Shown: piece after piece, positions 9,306-17,171 of the stretch | Layout: each line of letters begins with the position of its first letter | Position numbering within the stretch: the stretch's first letter is position 1 | Source of the DNA: Mangrovimicrobium sp033283325 | Lineage (GTDB): Bacteria > Pseudomonadota > Gammaproteobacteria > Pseudomonadales > Halieaceae | DNA length: 64,000 bases | Assembly: GCA_033283325.1 (NCBI GenBank) | Contig: JAWMQO010000006.1 | Location: 263,456 to 327,455, forward strand | Direction: 5' to 3' | Made by a program: the position numbers and the translations under genes | The notes under the pieces: generated by a model | The model's input: the letters and a program-made list of their open reading frames with translations, nothing else | Told to the model about the DNA's origin: nothing | The model's database searches: none

Positions 9306-10382
9306 TTAAGCCCCGGGTTCGCCGCGCCATTTTCCCACGGACTCGCCATCCCCTTTCGGTGGATTCAAGGGCTGTAGCCGCACGGGACGCAGCGAATTGA
9401 AAATTTCGCCCACCCGGCCCGTGCCTGCGCTGCGCTTCCAGAGCCATGCCAGGGTGGTCAACACCAGGGTCCCGACAAGCACACCGATAGTCAGCCTGCG
9501 CCAATCCGGCCCGCTTGTTGCGCCGGCAGGCGTGGACACGGGGCCGCTCGCCAGGGCGGGGTTGGGCAGGATTTCGAAGGTCTGTGCCTCGAAGCTTTCG
9601 CTGCGCACGGCCCCGCTGTCCAGGTCGAACCAGCGAAACTGTACCGCGGGAAGGGTGAACTGCCCGGGGCGCTTGAAAAGGTAGGTTATCTCCTCCCGGC
9701 GCTGGCCGACAAAACCGCCGCGCCGCTCCTGCCGGTCCGCCAGGCGGGGATTACTGTAAATACCGACGCCCTCGATTTCGTCAACCGGGAAGGGGGGAAA
9801 TAGCATCCCCGGCATATCCGGAGCGGTAAAAGTGATGCTACGGGTGAGCGCGGCACCCGCTTCCAGGGTAGTGGCGTCGGGAGCCGGCTCCCAGCGCTCC
9901 TCGACGCTGAGGCCGCGAGCGCTGATCAGGGTGCCCATGCCAGCGGTGCCCGGCGGCTGCTCCACCCGGATCGGAATCGCCTCGGAAGTCAGCGCTACCG
10001 GGATCTCGTTATCCTCGAGCGGGCCCGCCTTGTAGCTGAAGCGTGCCGCAATCGGCGGGATTGTCACGGCGCCGGGATGCATCGGCCAGGCGCGAAATTC
10101 ATGTAGCTGGGTGGAGTACATCACCCCTCCGATGGTCTCGCTGCCAACGACGGGGCCCTGTGTCGGCGGCATCAGCAGCACGCCCTCGGGATCGGGCAGG
10201 TCGAAACTTGCGGCGCTGGCGAAATAGCCCGGGGACTTGAGCGTAAGAAATACGCTCAGGCGCTGGCCCACCCACAGCGCGCTGCCTGATTCGACCCTGA
10301 CGGCAAGCAGTGACTCCTGGCTCCAGGCGGGGAGCGCGGGCAAGGCCAGCCATAGCAGTGCCGACAGGGCTGCGCGCCTCAT
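9306..10382 (-). CDS. BatD-like protein
   Basis: Periplasm-facing membrane protein of 358 aa, last gene of the MoxR-Bat operon. A signal peptide (ALSALLWLALPALPAWS) is followed by beta-rich immunoglobulin-like modules typical of BatD (about 25-270). A transmembrane helix lies at about 295-315 (LTIGVLVGTLVLTTLAWLW), with a short basic cytoplasmic tail. Bat proteins were first linked to aerotolerance in Bacteroides; MoxR/vWA systems are thought to act as metal-dependent assembly chaperones. The start overlaps the stop of the TPR gene by four bases (ATGA), so translation is coupled. The tail after the helix is longer than the minimal anchor. Confidence 0.85.
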   Translation of the reverse strand: MRRAALSALLWLALPALPAWSQESLLAVRVESGSALWVGQRLSVFLTLKSPGYFASAASFDLPDPEGVLLMPPTQGPVVGSETIGGVMYSTQLHEFRAWPMHPGAVTIPPIAARFSYKAGPLEDNEIPVALTSEAIPIRVEQPPGTAGMGTLISARGLSVEERWEPAPDATTLEAGAALTRSITFTAPDMPGMLFPPFPVDEIEGVGIYSNPRLADRQERRGGFVGQRREEITYLFKRPGQFTLPAVQFRWFDLDSGAVRSESFEAQTFEILPNPALASGPVSTPAGATSGPDWRRLTIGVLVGTLVLTTLAWLWKRSAGTGRVGEIFNSLRPVRLQPLNPPKGDGESVGKWRGEPGA

Positions 10383-11056
10383 TGATTCCCCTCGCCGCCC
10401 GCTTCAGGCTGCCCGGCGTGGGCAGCCTGGTAGGCGAATTTGGCACGTAAAAAATCCCCCGGCGTGGTCTGGACCCGGCGCAGCCAGGTGGCGCGCAAAC
10501 CCTCGTCGGACAGCGCCTGCTCGTTCATGTCCAGGGTTTCACTTTGCCCCTTCTCACCCTTCTGGTCGAAGACGATCTCATCTGCGTCGAAGATCGCATC
10601 GGATGCCTGGTCGCGATTGTTACCCGCGGCGTCGATCACCTGTTTGCGCGCCCGCGCCAGGGCGAGATTATCCTCGGCCTCCCGCCAGCCGGGGCGCGTT
10701 TCCAGCGCGCGCTGGTAACTGGCGATGGCGTCCTCGTAGGCGCCGTGCATCAGCAGCGCGTTGCCGCGATTGAAAGCGCCGCTTGCGCCCGGGACTCGCG
10801 CAAAGCTGGCGGCTGCCGCCTCGAATTCCCCGTTGCGGTACCGGGCCGTGCCGATGCGCCAGGGATCGCGATATACCTGCCCCGCTTCGCCAAACCGCTG
10901 TTGCCGCATCAGACGGTCCCCGCGTTGCTCAGGTGTGGACCAGAAGTCTGTGCTCGTCCAGCTGCCGTAGGCCAGCCCCAGGGCAGCGAGCAGAAAGATG
11001 GCAAGCAGGACTTTGTTCCCGCCGGCCGGCAGCAATTTTCCCGTAGACGCACTCAT
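10379..11056 (-). CDS. BatC-like TPR protein
   Basis: Membrane-anchored tetratricopeptide protein of 225 aa. A hydrophobic helix at about 17-33 (LLAIFLLAALGLAYGSW) is followed by TPR-type helix pairs (about 45-140): FGEAGQVYRDPWRIGTARYR and YEDAIASYQRALETRPGW. The C-terminal 80 residues are acidic and Gln-rich, ending in a basic segment (GLRATWLRRVQTTPGDFL) that recurs in this family. It lies between the fused BatA/BatB gene and BatD, with four-base overlaps on both sides, so the three are translated as a unit. It probably scaffolds the vWA proteins at the membrane (family inference). Confidence 0.82.
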   Translation of the reverse strand: MSASTGKLLPAGGNKVLLAIFLLAALGLAYGSWTSTDFWSTPEQRGDRLMRQQRFGEAGQVYRDPWRIGTARYRNGEFEAAAASFARVPGASGAFNRGNALLMHGAYEDAIASYQRALETRPGWREAEDNLALARARKQVIDAAGNNRDQASDAIFDADEIVFDQKGEKGQSETLDMNEQALSDEGLRATWLRRVQTTPGDFLRAKFAYQAAHAGQPEAGGEGNQ

Positions 11057-13020
11057 GCAGCGGGCCCCGTCAGCGGCACCAGCCAGCCGCGGCGAAAGAA
11101 GACCAGCATGAGTACGATAATAAGCGGTGTGAACCAGTAACCGCTCTCCGCCCAGCGCGCGTCGGCGGAACCGGCCTGCAAGGGCGCAAAACGGGCCGCA
11201 GCGCTGAGCCGGGCGATATCCGAGTCATCTGCGGCCAATCGCACGAGATCGGGGTGCACCGCGCTGGCATTGTCCCGCAGCGCGTCCAGTTCCGGCCCCG
11301 CGGCGAGCGGTGGCCACAGGCGGACCGCCGTCGGCGAGTCACTGCGCCATTTTTCCAGCAACCGGGCCTGTTCGGCGCTGACGCTGTCGCTGATCCACAG
11401 AATCGAGCCACCCCCGGCCCGCTCCAGTGCGCGATCCGCGAGCGCGAGGGCCTGCGCCGCGACGTCGCCCTCCAGCGGCATCAGCGAGGGCGCCAGCGCG
11501 CCGGCGAAACTGTTGATAATCCCGGCGTCCGCCGTGGCCGGCATCACCAGGTGGGCGGAACCGGCGTAGGCGACCAGCGCGGTTTTGCCCTTGCCGCGAA
11601 GCGCAAGCAGGTCCTGCAATTTTTGTGTCGCGCGCCGCAAACGGCTGGGTGCGATGTCGCCGCTCTCCATTGAAGGAGAGACCTTTATCACTACAGCCAG
11701 TGCCGGGGTGTCGTCGGCGAAGGGCGACGGCTGCTGTCGCCAACTGGGCCCGGCGATGGCGAGGATCGCCAGCAGCCAGCTCAGTCCCACCCAGTGCAGG
11801 GGGCCGATCCCGGCGCGGCCCGCCTCGCCCCGCCAAAGGTGGCCGAGCAGGTGCGGGGCGATGATCCCGCGCCAGGCTCGCCCGCCCTCCACCAGGCGCT
11901 GCAGGCGCCAGCAGATAAAACCCGCGGGGACCAGCAGCAAAAGCCACTCCGGGCGGAGGAAATGGAAGGCCGACAATGCCATTCCGGGAGCCAGCGGCGA
12001 CACTGCCAGCAGGCCCGCGGACCGTCTGCTGCTTTCGCCGGGCGGGGAAACGGATCTGAGCAGGCCCAGGCTGAAGTAGGCCATCGAGGCCAGCAGTCCG
12101 GCCGCCAGCGGCCACCAGTAGACATCCCGCCGGGGGCGGTGGGACACCGTCTGTACCTTGCGGGTTTCGATCTGCTCCAGCCGGGTGTAGATCGACTCCA
12201 GCTGGTCGCGGTCCGCGGCGTGGGCGTAAACGCCCCCGGTGGATGCGGACACCCGGCGCAGGGTCACCTGGTCCAGGGCCTCTTCTCCCGCGGCACTTGG
12301 GTCACCTACCGCAACCGTATGGATCACGATGCCCTTGTCCCGGGCGATCTGTGCCGCCTTGTCCGGGGGCACCTGGCTGGCGGTATCGTTACCGTCGGTC
12401 AGTGCAATGAGCACGCGCTCTTCCACTGCACTGCGTTCAAAGACGTTTATCGCCAGCCCCAGCGCGTCGCCGAAGGCGGTCTGCGGGCCGGCCATCCGCA
12501 CCTGGGCTTCCCCGAGCAACTGGCGAAGCACTTCGAGATCCTCGGTAAAGGGCGCCTGGACGAACGCCGCACTGCCGAAAAATATCAGGCCAACACGGTC
12601 GCCGCTGCGCCCTGCCAGGAAGCCGTCCAGAACTTCCTTGACCGCGCTGAGCCGGTCCACCTGTTCACCCGCCGCATTGGTAAAGTCCGGGGTTTCCATG
12701 GAGCCGGAGAGATCCACCGCCAGCAGCAGGTCGCGCAGCGGCACTTCCCGGCTCAGCGGCGGCTCGACCACCTGCGGGCGGGCCAGCGCCAGGATCGCGC
12801 AGAACCAGCAAAAGCACAGCAAGAGCCAGCGCAGGGGGCGCCCCATAGCCACGACACTGCGCCGCTCCGGCAGGTCTCCGGCAGCGGCGGCAAGGCGCGG
12901 CATGAAAGGCACCTGGAGCCCCCCCCGGCGCATCCGGTAGGACGGCGCCAGCCACCATACCAGCAGGGGCAGGGGCAGCAGGAACAGGCACCAGGCCTGG
13001 GCGATCGCGAGATTGTTCAC
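11053..13020 (-). CDS. Fused BatA-BatB double vWA membrane protein
   Basis: Protein of 655 aa made of two Bat-type units in tandem. Unit one has membrane helices at about 8-22 and 65-80, a vWA domain starting LLAVDLSGSM with an intact metal site, then a helix (WWPLAAGLLASMAYFSLGLL). Unit two starts with FLRPEWLLLLVPAGF, another helix pair, and a second vWA whose metal-binding loop reads VVIKVSPSM: the usual Asp is replaced by Lys. A last helix (FTPLIIVLMLVFFRRGWLVP) ends the protein. BatA and BatB are normally separate genes. The GTG at 13020 is chosen because it overlaps the upstream TGA (GTGA); an ATG-equivalent at 13071 would overlap that gene by 55 bases. Confidence 0.85.
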   Translation of the reverse strand: MNNLAIAQAWCLFLLPLPLLVWWLAPSYRMRRGGLQVPFMPRLAAAAGDLPERRSVVAMGRPLRWLLLCFCWFCAILALARPQVVEPPLSREVPLRDLLLAVDLSGSMETPDFTNAAGEQVDRLSAVKEVLDGFLAGRSGDRVGLIFFGSAAFVQAPFTEDLEVLRQLLGEAQVRMAGPQTAFGDALGLAINVFERSAVEERVLIALTDGNDTASQVPPDKAAQIARDKGIVIHTVAVGDPSAAGEEALDQVTLRRVSASTGGVYAHAADRDQLESIYTRLEQIETRKVQTVSHRPRRDVYWWPLAAGLLASMAYFSLGLLRSVSPPGESSRRSAGLLAVSPLAPGMALSAFHFLRPEWLLLLVPAGFICWRLQRLVEGGRAWRGIIAPHLLGHLWRGEAGRAGIGPLHWVGLSWLLAILAIAGPSWRQQPSPFADDTPALAVVIKVSPSMESGDIAPSRLRRATQKLQDLLALRGKGKTALVAYAGSAHLVMPATADAGIINSFAGALAPSLMPLEGDVAAQALALADRALERAGGGSILWISDSVSAEQARLLEKWRSDSPTAVRLWPPLAAGPELDALRDNASAVHPDLVRLAADDSDIARLSAAARFAPLQAGSADARWAESGYWFTPLIIVLMLVFFRRGWLVPLTGPAA

Positions 13021-13535
13021 GCGGGCGATCCCGGCTGTCGCGGACGTAACGCATCGTGCTGCCTGATCCACTGCCGCACCTGTGTTTCCAGCTCCGCGAA
13101 TTGTTCTGCCTGCCAGGCGCCCCCCGCCGCACTGTAGATGGAGGCCTCCATCGCCGCGCCGATGCCCTTACGGAAGCGAGTGTTGCCGGTTTTATCGAGA
13201 AACTCGAACCACTCCCCGCCGCTCAACATCGCCACCTGCCCGCGAGGATAGGCGGTGAGCGCGGTTCGCTTGAGAATTTCCGCCACCGCCGCAAGCCGTT
13301 GCCGGTCCCGCTCCCACTCGCCGCGGGCAGGCGGCAGTTGGCTGAGCAGGCGCAGAGCCTCGCGCCGGTATCGATTGCGCTGCCAGTGGATAAAGGCACG
13401 CAGCAGGCCCGCGAGCAGCGCAAGGACGCACAGCGCCAGCAAAATGCACCAGCCGGGCGCCGGTGGCCACCAGGCGGCCGCGGCGGGCTCGACGATGTCG
13501 TGCAAAAGCTCGAGGCTGCTGGCCGGATCACTCAT
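13017..13535 (-). CDS. DUF4381 membrane protein
   Basis: A 172-aa protein with one transmembrane helix (about 29-48, CILLALCVLALLAGLLRAF) and a charged cytoplasmic C-terminal domain with helices such as RLAAVAEILKRTALTAYPRGQVAMLSG split over about 85-120. The N-terminal stretch LELLHDIVEPAAAAWWPPAPGW is the hallmark of DUF4381 proteins, which accompany MoxR, DUF58 and vWA genes. It overlaps both neighbours by four bases. Its exact role is not known; it is probably a structural part of the membrane MoxR/Bat complex. Confidence 0.85.
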   Translation of the reverse strand: MSDPASSLELLHDIVEPAAAAWWPPAPGWCILLALCVLALLAGLLRAFIHWQRNRYRREALRLLSQLPPARGEWERDRQRLAAVAEILKRTALTAYPRGQVAMLSGGEWFEFLDKTGNTRFRKGIGAAMEASIYSAAGGAWQAEQFAELETQVRQWIRQHDALRPRQPGSPA

Positions 13536-14536
13536 CCGCGGGCGATACCGATGCGCCGGCGCACCTGTTCCGCCACGTCGTCGAGGGTATTGAGCGGTAT
13601 TACCGGCACCTGTCGGTGGAGGAGGAATTCACGGCCCTGTGCTCGATAGGCTGCGAAATCCTCGCGGTAGCGCTCGCGCAGGCCGTGCCGGTGGGTATCC
13701 ACTTCGAGCTGCTGCTCGCCGTCGGCGAAGACCAGCGGCCCGACAGCGGGCAATTCTTCCTCGAGCGGGTCGTGGACGAAGGCGAACAGGACATCGTTGT
13801 GCCTCGAGATGCGGGTCAACAGGCCCTGCGAGGCCTCGTCCCGACCGCTGCCGTCACTGATGATGCAGACCAGGCAGTCGTGTCTCGCCAGTTTGTCGCA
13901 GCGGCGCAACACCTCGTTGAACATCTGCGGCGCGGCGGCCTGGCTGGCCTCCAGTGAGAGTTGTCGGTTCTGTGTCACCACCGCCTGCAGAATTCGCATG
14001 ACGGCATTGCGACTGCGCTGGGGCCGCACCTCGACGATTTCCCGGTCATTGAAAATCAGCGCCCCCACCCGGTCCTGCTGATCCAGTACACGCCAGGCGG
14101 CGAGGCCGGCGGCCTCGGCGGCGGTGACCGATTTCATCCGCTTCATACTGCCGAAAAACATACTGGCGCGCTGGTCTACCAGTAGTAAAGTCGTGCGCTC
14201 GCGTTCCTCGGTGTACACGCGACTGTGGGTCGTACGGGTGCGCGCGGTGACTTTCCAGTCGATCTGGCGGATATCGTCGCCCGCCTGGTAGCGGCGGATC
14301 TCCTCGAAGTTGAGGCCGCGGCCGCGCAAGCGGGAACCGTGTCGCCCCGACAGCAGGGAGTGCACCGGCTGGCGCGGCAGGAAACTGAAACCGCGGGCGC
14401 GATAGCGCATTGCCACCAGTTCCTCGAGGCTGGTGTAGGCCCCGCCGACGCCCGCCGGGACCCGGGGTGGCTGCAGCGCGGAGCGCGCGTCTTCCTCGCT
14501 ACGCCTACGCGACTGCGACTTGTTTAAGAACTTCAT
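13532..14536 (-). CDS. DUF58 domain protein
   Basis: Cytoplasmic 334-aa protein with the DUF58 signature GRGLNFEEIRRYQAGDDIRQ and IDWKVTARTR (about 73-105), and a following vWA-like fold containing LLLVDQRASM in place of the DxSxS metal site. Proteins of this family are partners of MoxR ATPases. The coding region overlaps the 3' end of the MoxR gene by 32 bases, an unusually deep overlap for this operon. A later start would remove it but would cut a conserved basic N-terminus only partly, so the first ATG is kept with some doubt. Confidence 0.85.
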   Translation of the reverse strand: MKFLNKSQSRRRSEEDARSALQPPRVPAGVGGAYTSLEELVAMRYRARGFSFLPRQPVHSLLSGRHGSRLRGRGLNFEEIRRYQAGDDIRQIDWKVTARTRTTHSRVYTEERERTTLLLVDQRASMFFGSMKRMKSVTAAEAAGLAAWRVLDQQDRVGALIFNDREIVEVRPQRSRNAVMRILQAVVTQNRQLSLEASQAAAPQMFNEVLRRCDKLARHDCLVCIISDGSGRDEASQGLLTRISRHNDVLFAFVHDPLEEELPAVGPLVFADGEQQLEVDTHRHGLRERYREDFAAYRAQGREFLLHRQVPVIPLNTLDDVAEQVRRRIGIARG

Positions 14537-15473
14537 CCAGCACCACGTCTTTCGTCACACCTTCCGCTTCCGCCTCGTAGCTCACGACCAGCCGGTGCCG
14601 CAGGCAGGCGTGGGCCACCGCTTTTACGTCCTCGGGGGTCACCGCTGCGCGGCCGTCCAGCCAGGCGCGGGCCCGGGACGCGCGATCCAGTGCCAGGGTC
14701 CCGCGCGGGCTGGCGCCGACGCTGATCCACTGGGCCAGCGGCGAAGCCGTGTATTCTCCCGGTCGCCGGGTCGCGGCGATCAGGGCCACCATGTAACGCT
14801 CCACCGGGTCTGAGACTTCCACCGCCAGCACTTCGCGGCGGGCAGCGAGTACCGAGTCAGCGGGAATCTTGCCCCTATCGGCAACTTCGCCAGCCGCTTC
14901 CTCACCGCGCACCAGGCGCAGGATTTTCTGCTCGTCGGCATCGCTGGCGTAGTCCACGTAGACGTGCAGCAGGAAGCGGTCCATCTGGGCCTCGGGCAGG
15001 GGGTAGGTCCCCTCCTGTTCTATCGGGTTCTGGGTTGCAAGCACCAGGAACAGGTCGGGCAGTGGATGAGTGCTTCCGGCGACAGTCACCTGGCGCTCCT
15101 CCATCGCCTCCAGCAACGCCGACTGGGCTTTCGCCGGCGCGCGGTTGATTTCGTCGGCGAGGATAAGGTTGCCGAAGACAGGCCCCGGCTGGAACTGGAA
15201 CTTGTCTACCGCGGCTTCGGCCACGTAGATCTCGGTACCGGTGATATCGCTGGGCAGGAGGTCGGGGGTGAACTGGATGCGGCTGAATTCACTTTCCAGG
15301 TTAGCTGCCAGGGTTTTGATGGTGCGGGTCTTGGCCAGCCCGGGGAGGCCTTCGAGCAGGACATGGCCATTGGCCAGCAGGGCGATCAGCAGCTTGTCGA
15401 TGACATCCTCCTGGCCAATGATGCCAGCGCCGAGACGGGCTCGCAGCTCAACGATATTTTCGTATGTACTCAT
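14505..15473 (-). CDS. MoxR-family AAA+ ATPase
   Basis: Cytoplasmic AAA+ ATPase of 322 aa, first gene of the operon MoxR-DUF58-DUF4381-BatA/B-BatC-BatD. The Walker A region reads GLPGLAKTRTIK (about 41-52) and Walker B LILADEINRAPAKAQSAL (about 104-121). Sensor elements (FLVLATQNPIEQEGTYPLPE) and the C-terminal lid (GASPRGTLALDRASRARAWL) follow as in all MoxR proteins. MoxR ATPases are thought to activate or assemble target enzymes together with vWA partners, using ATP hydrolysis. The target is not encoded visibly nearby. Confidence 0.9.
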   Translation of the reverse strand: MSTYENIVELRARLGAGIIGQEDVIDKLLIALLANGHVLLEGLPGLAKTRTIKTLAANLESEFSRIQFTPDLLPSDITGTEIYVAEAAVDKFQFQPGPVFGNLILADEINRAPAKAQSALLEAMEERQVTVAGSTHPLPDLFLVLATQNPIEQEGTYPLPEAQMDRFLLHVYVDYASDADEQKILRLVRGEEAAGEVADRGKIPADSVLAARREVLAVEVSDPVERYMVALIAATRRPGEYTASPLAQWISVGASPRGTLALDRASRARAWLDGRAAVTPEDVKAVAHACLRHRLVVSYEAEAEGVTKDVVLDEVLKQVAVA

Positions 15474-15587
15474 GTCTTGTCCGTCTGGAAATTCCCCGGA
15501 CCAGAAGCATAGGAGAAGTACGAGGGCTTGGCGAAACGAGTTCGCGGCAAAACACCCGGAGCCGGGAAAAAGCCAGCGCCCGCGATC

Positions 15588-17171
15588 TCAGGCCTGCCTG
15601 CCAAGAAACTCCCGCACGGCTTCGACAAACACTCGCGAGGCGGACTCGCGGCCCAAGAGCAGGTGGCCGTCACTTTCCAGTCCGAGGAACTCCGCGCCAG
15701 GGATACTCGCCGCGATGTCCCTACCGGTCGCCACCGGAATCCTGCTATCTCCCAGCGAGTGAATGACGAGGGTGGGAACCCTGACTTTCTCCAGTTGATC
15801 GCGTACGTCTATATCGCCGAAGGCGGAGAGGAAGCGCACCGCATTCTCCGGTGAAGTGGTAAGGCGCTGGAACTCGTTGAACCAGCTGAGTTCTTCGGCG
15901 GTGGCGCTGGGCAGGAAAGTGGAGGAGAAAATTTGCCGGTACGCGGGATTGTCCTGGCCCCAGCCGCTGGCAGTGAGGGTCATCACCGCCTCGCGCTCGC
16001 GAATCGTCTCCTCACTGGCGCCGATGCGCCAGCCGGCGGAATAGCCGCCGAACAGAATCAGGCAGGACACCCGCTCCGGGTGACGGACCGCATACTCGAT
16101 GGAAACAGCGGCGCCCTGGGAAATCCCCAGCAGGGCAAAGCGATCGAGCCCGGCGGTATCCACCACGGTTTCCAGGTCAGTTACGAAGGCGGGAAAGCTC
16201 AGGTCATCCACTTCCCAGTCGGACAAGCCATTGCCGCGCTCGTCGTAGCGGATGACCCGGTGGTCGCGGGCCAACTCACGGAACAGCGGGCTCCAGATAG
16301 GTGCGTCCCAGTCCAGTTCGAGATGACTCAACCAGTTTGCCGCCTTGACGATCGGCGGACCCTCGCCAACGCTGGCATAGGCTATACGCACAGCGTCCGC
16401 AGCGGAGCAGAACTGGATTTTCTGGCGTGCGAGAAACTGGCGGGCACTGCCCGCTGTCGCCGTTTCGCCAGACGTGGCGGGTATCTCGTCAGCGGACCAG
16501 GCGATACCTGCGTTGTGGAAGCGGGCGGCAAACCCCTGGCGCAGCCCGGCGGCTTCCGCACCTTCACCGAACTGCTCGAGGCGACCCAGCAGTTGGGTGG
16601 CGGCGTGGGGGTTGAAGGGTTCCGCCTGGCTCCAGGCCCGGGCCACCGGGACAAGCCGCTCGGGTGGCAGGTCGTCATGCCTGGCCAGACGCCCCAGGCT
16701 GCGGCCGCGCAGCCGATTGAGATGCTCCCGCTCCGCGGTGAGCCAGGCCTGGAAACGGGCCTGGTCCGGCAGGTCCATCCCCTCCAGGAAGGGCTCGTCG
16801 AGAGCGCTTAGCAACTCGTCCAGTTGAGCGACGGACAGATTCGGGTGTTCCAGCTTAGCCGCGAGCGTGTGCAGGTCCACTTCCAGTTCCGTGCCATTCA
16901 GCGCGACCCGCTCGCGGTCGGCCTGCAGGCGCTCCAGTTCCGCTTCGTTGACCAGGGGGCGGATCTTGCTCAGCGACCAGCGCAAGGCGCCGCGGGGGTC
17001 ATCCGGGATCTCCCAGAGCAGCTCACAGAGGCGGTCGCGGCGGTGAGGGCGCGCAGTCACGGCGAGGTAGGCGAGCAGTGCGCGGGTCCTGCGCGACGCG
17101 GGTAGCTTGAGCGCTTTGCCCTCGCGGATGACGGAGAAACCCCCGAGAACCCGTATCCGGATTCGGCTCAT
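15588..17171 (-). CDS. SARP/BTAD-type regulator fused to an alpha/beta hydrolase
   Basis: Protein of 527 aa with an unusual architecture. Residues about 1-90 form a winged-helix DNA-binding domain of the SARP/OmpR type (RVLGGFSVIREGKALKLPA, ALRWSLSKIRPLV). Residues about 95-215 are a bacterial transcriptional activation (BTAD) helical domain. Residues about 255-525 are an alpha/beta hydrolase with oxyanion and nucleophile elbow LLGISQGAAVS, an acid residue near HSLGDSRIP, and the catalytic His in SDGHLLLG. The hydrolase part could be an enzyme or a ligand sensor. Its ATG overlaps the TGA of the upstream GGDEF gene (ATGA), so the two are coupled. No DNA target is visible. Confidence 0.82.
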   Translation of the reverse strand: MSRIRIRVLGGFSVIREGKALKLPASRRTRALLAYLAVTARPHRRDRLCELLWEIPDDPRGALRWSLSKIRPLVNEAELERLQADRERVALNGTELEVDLHTLAAKLEHPNLSVAQLDELLSALDEPFLEGMDLPDQARFQAWLTAEREHLNRLRGRSLGRLARHDDLPPERLVPVARAWSQAEPFNPHAATQLLGRLEQFGEGAEAAGLRQGFAARFHNAGIAWSADEIPATSGETATAGSARQFLARQKIQFCSAADAVRIAYASVGEGPPIVKAANWLSHLELDWDAPIWSPLFRELARDHRVIRYDERGNGLSDWEVDDLSFPAFVTDLETVVDTAGLDRFALLGISQGAAVSIEYAVRHPERVSCLILFGGYSAGWRIGASEETIREREAVMTLTASGWGQDNPAYRQIFSSTFLPSATAEELSWFNEFQRLTTSPENAVRFLSAFGDIDVRDQLEKVRVPTLVIHSLGDSRIPVATGRDIAASIPGAEFLGLESDGHLLLGRESASRVFVEAVREFLGRQA

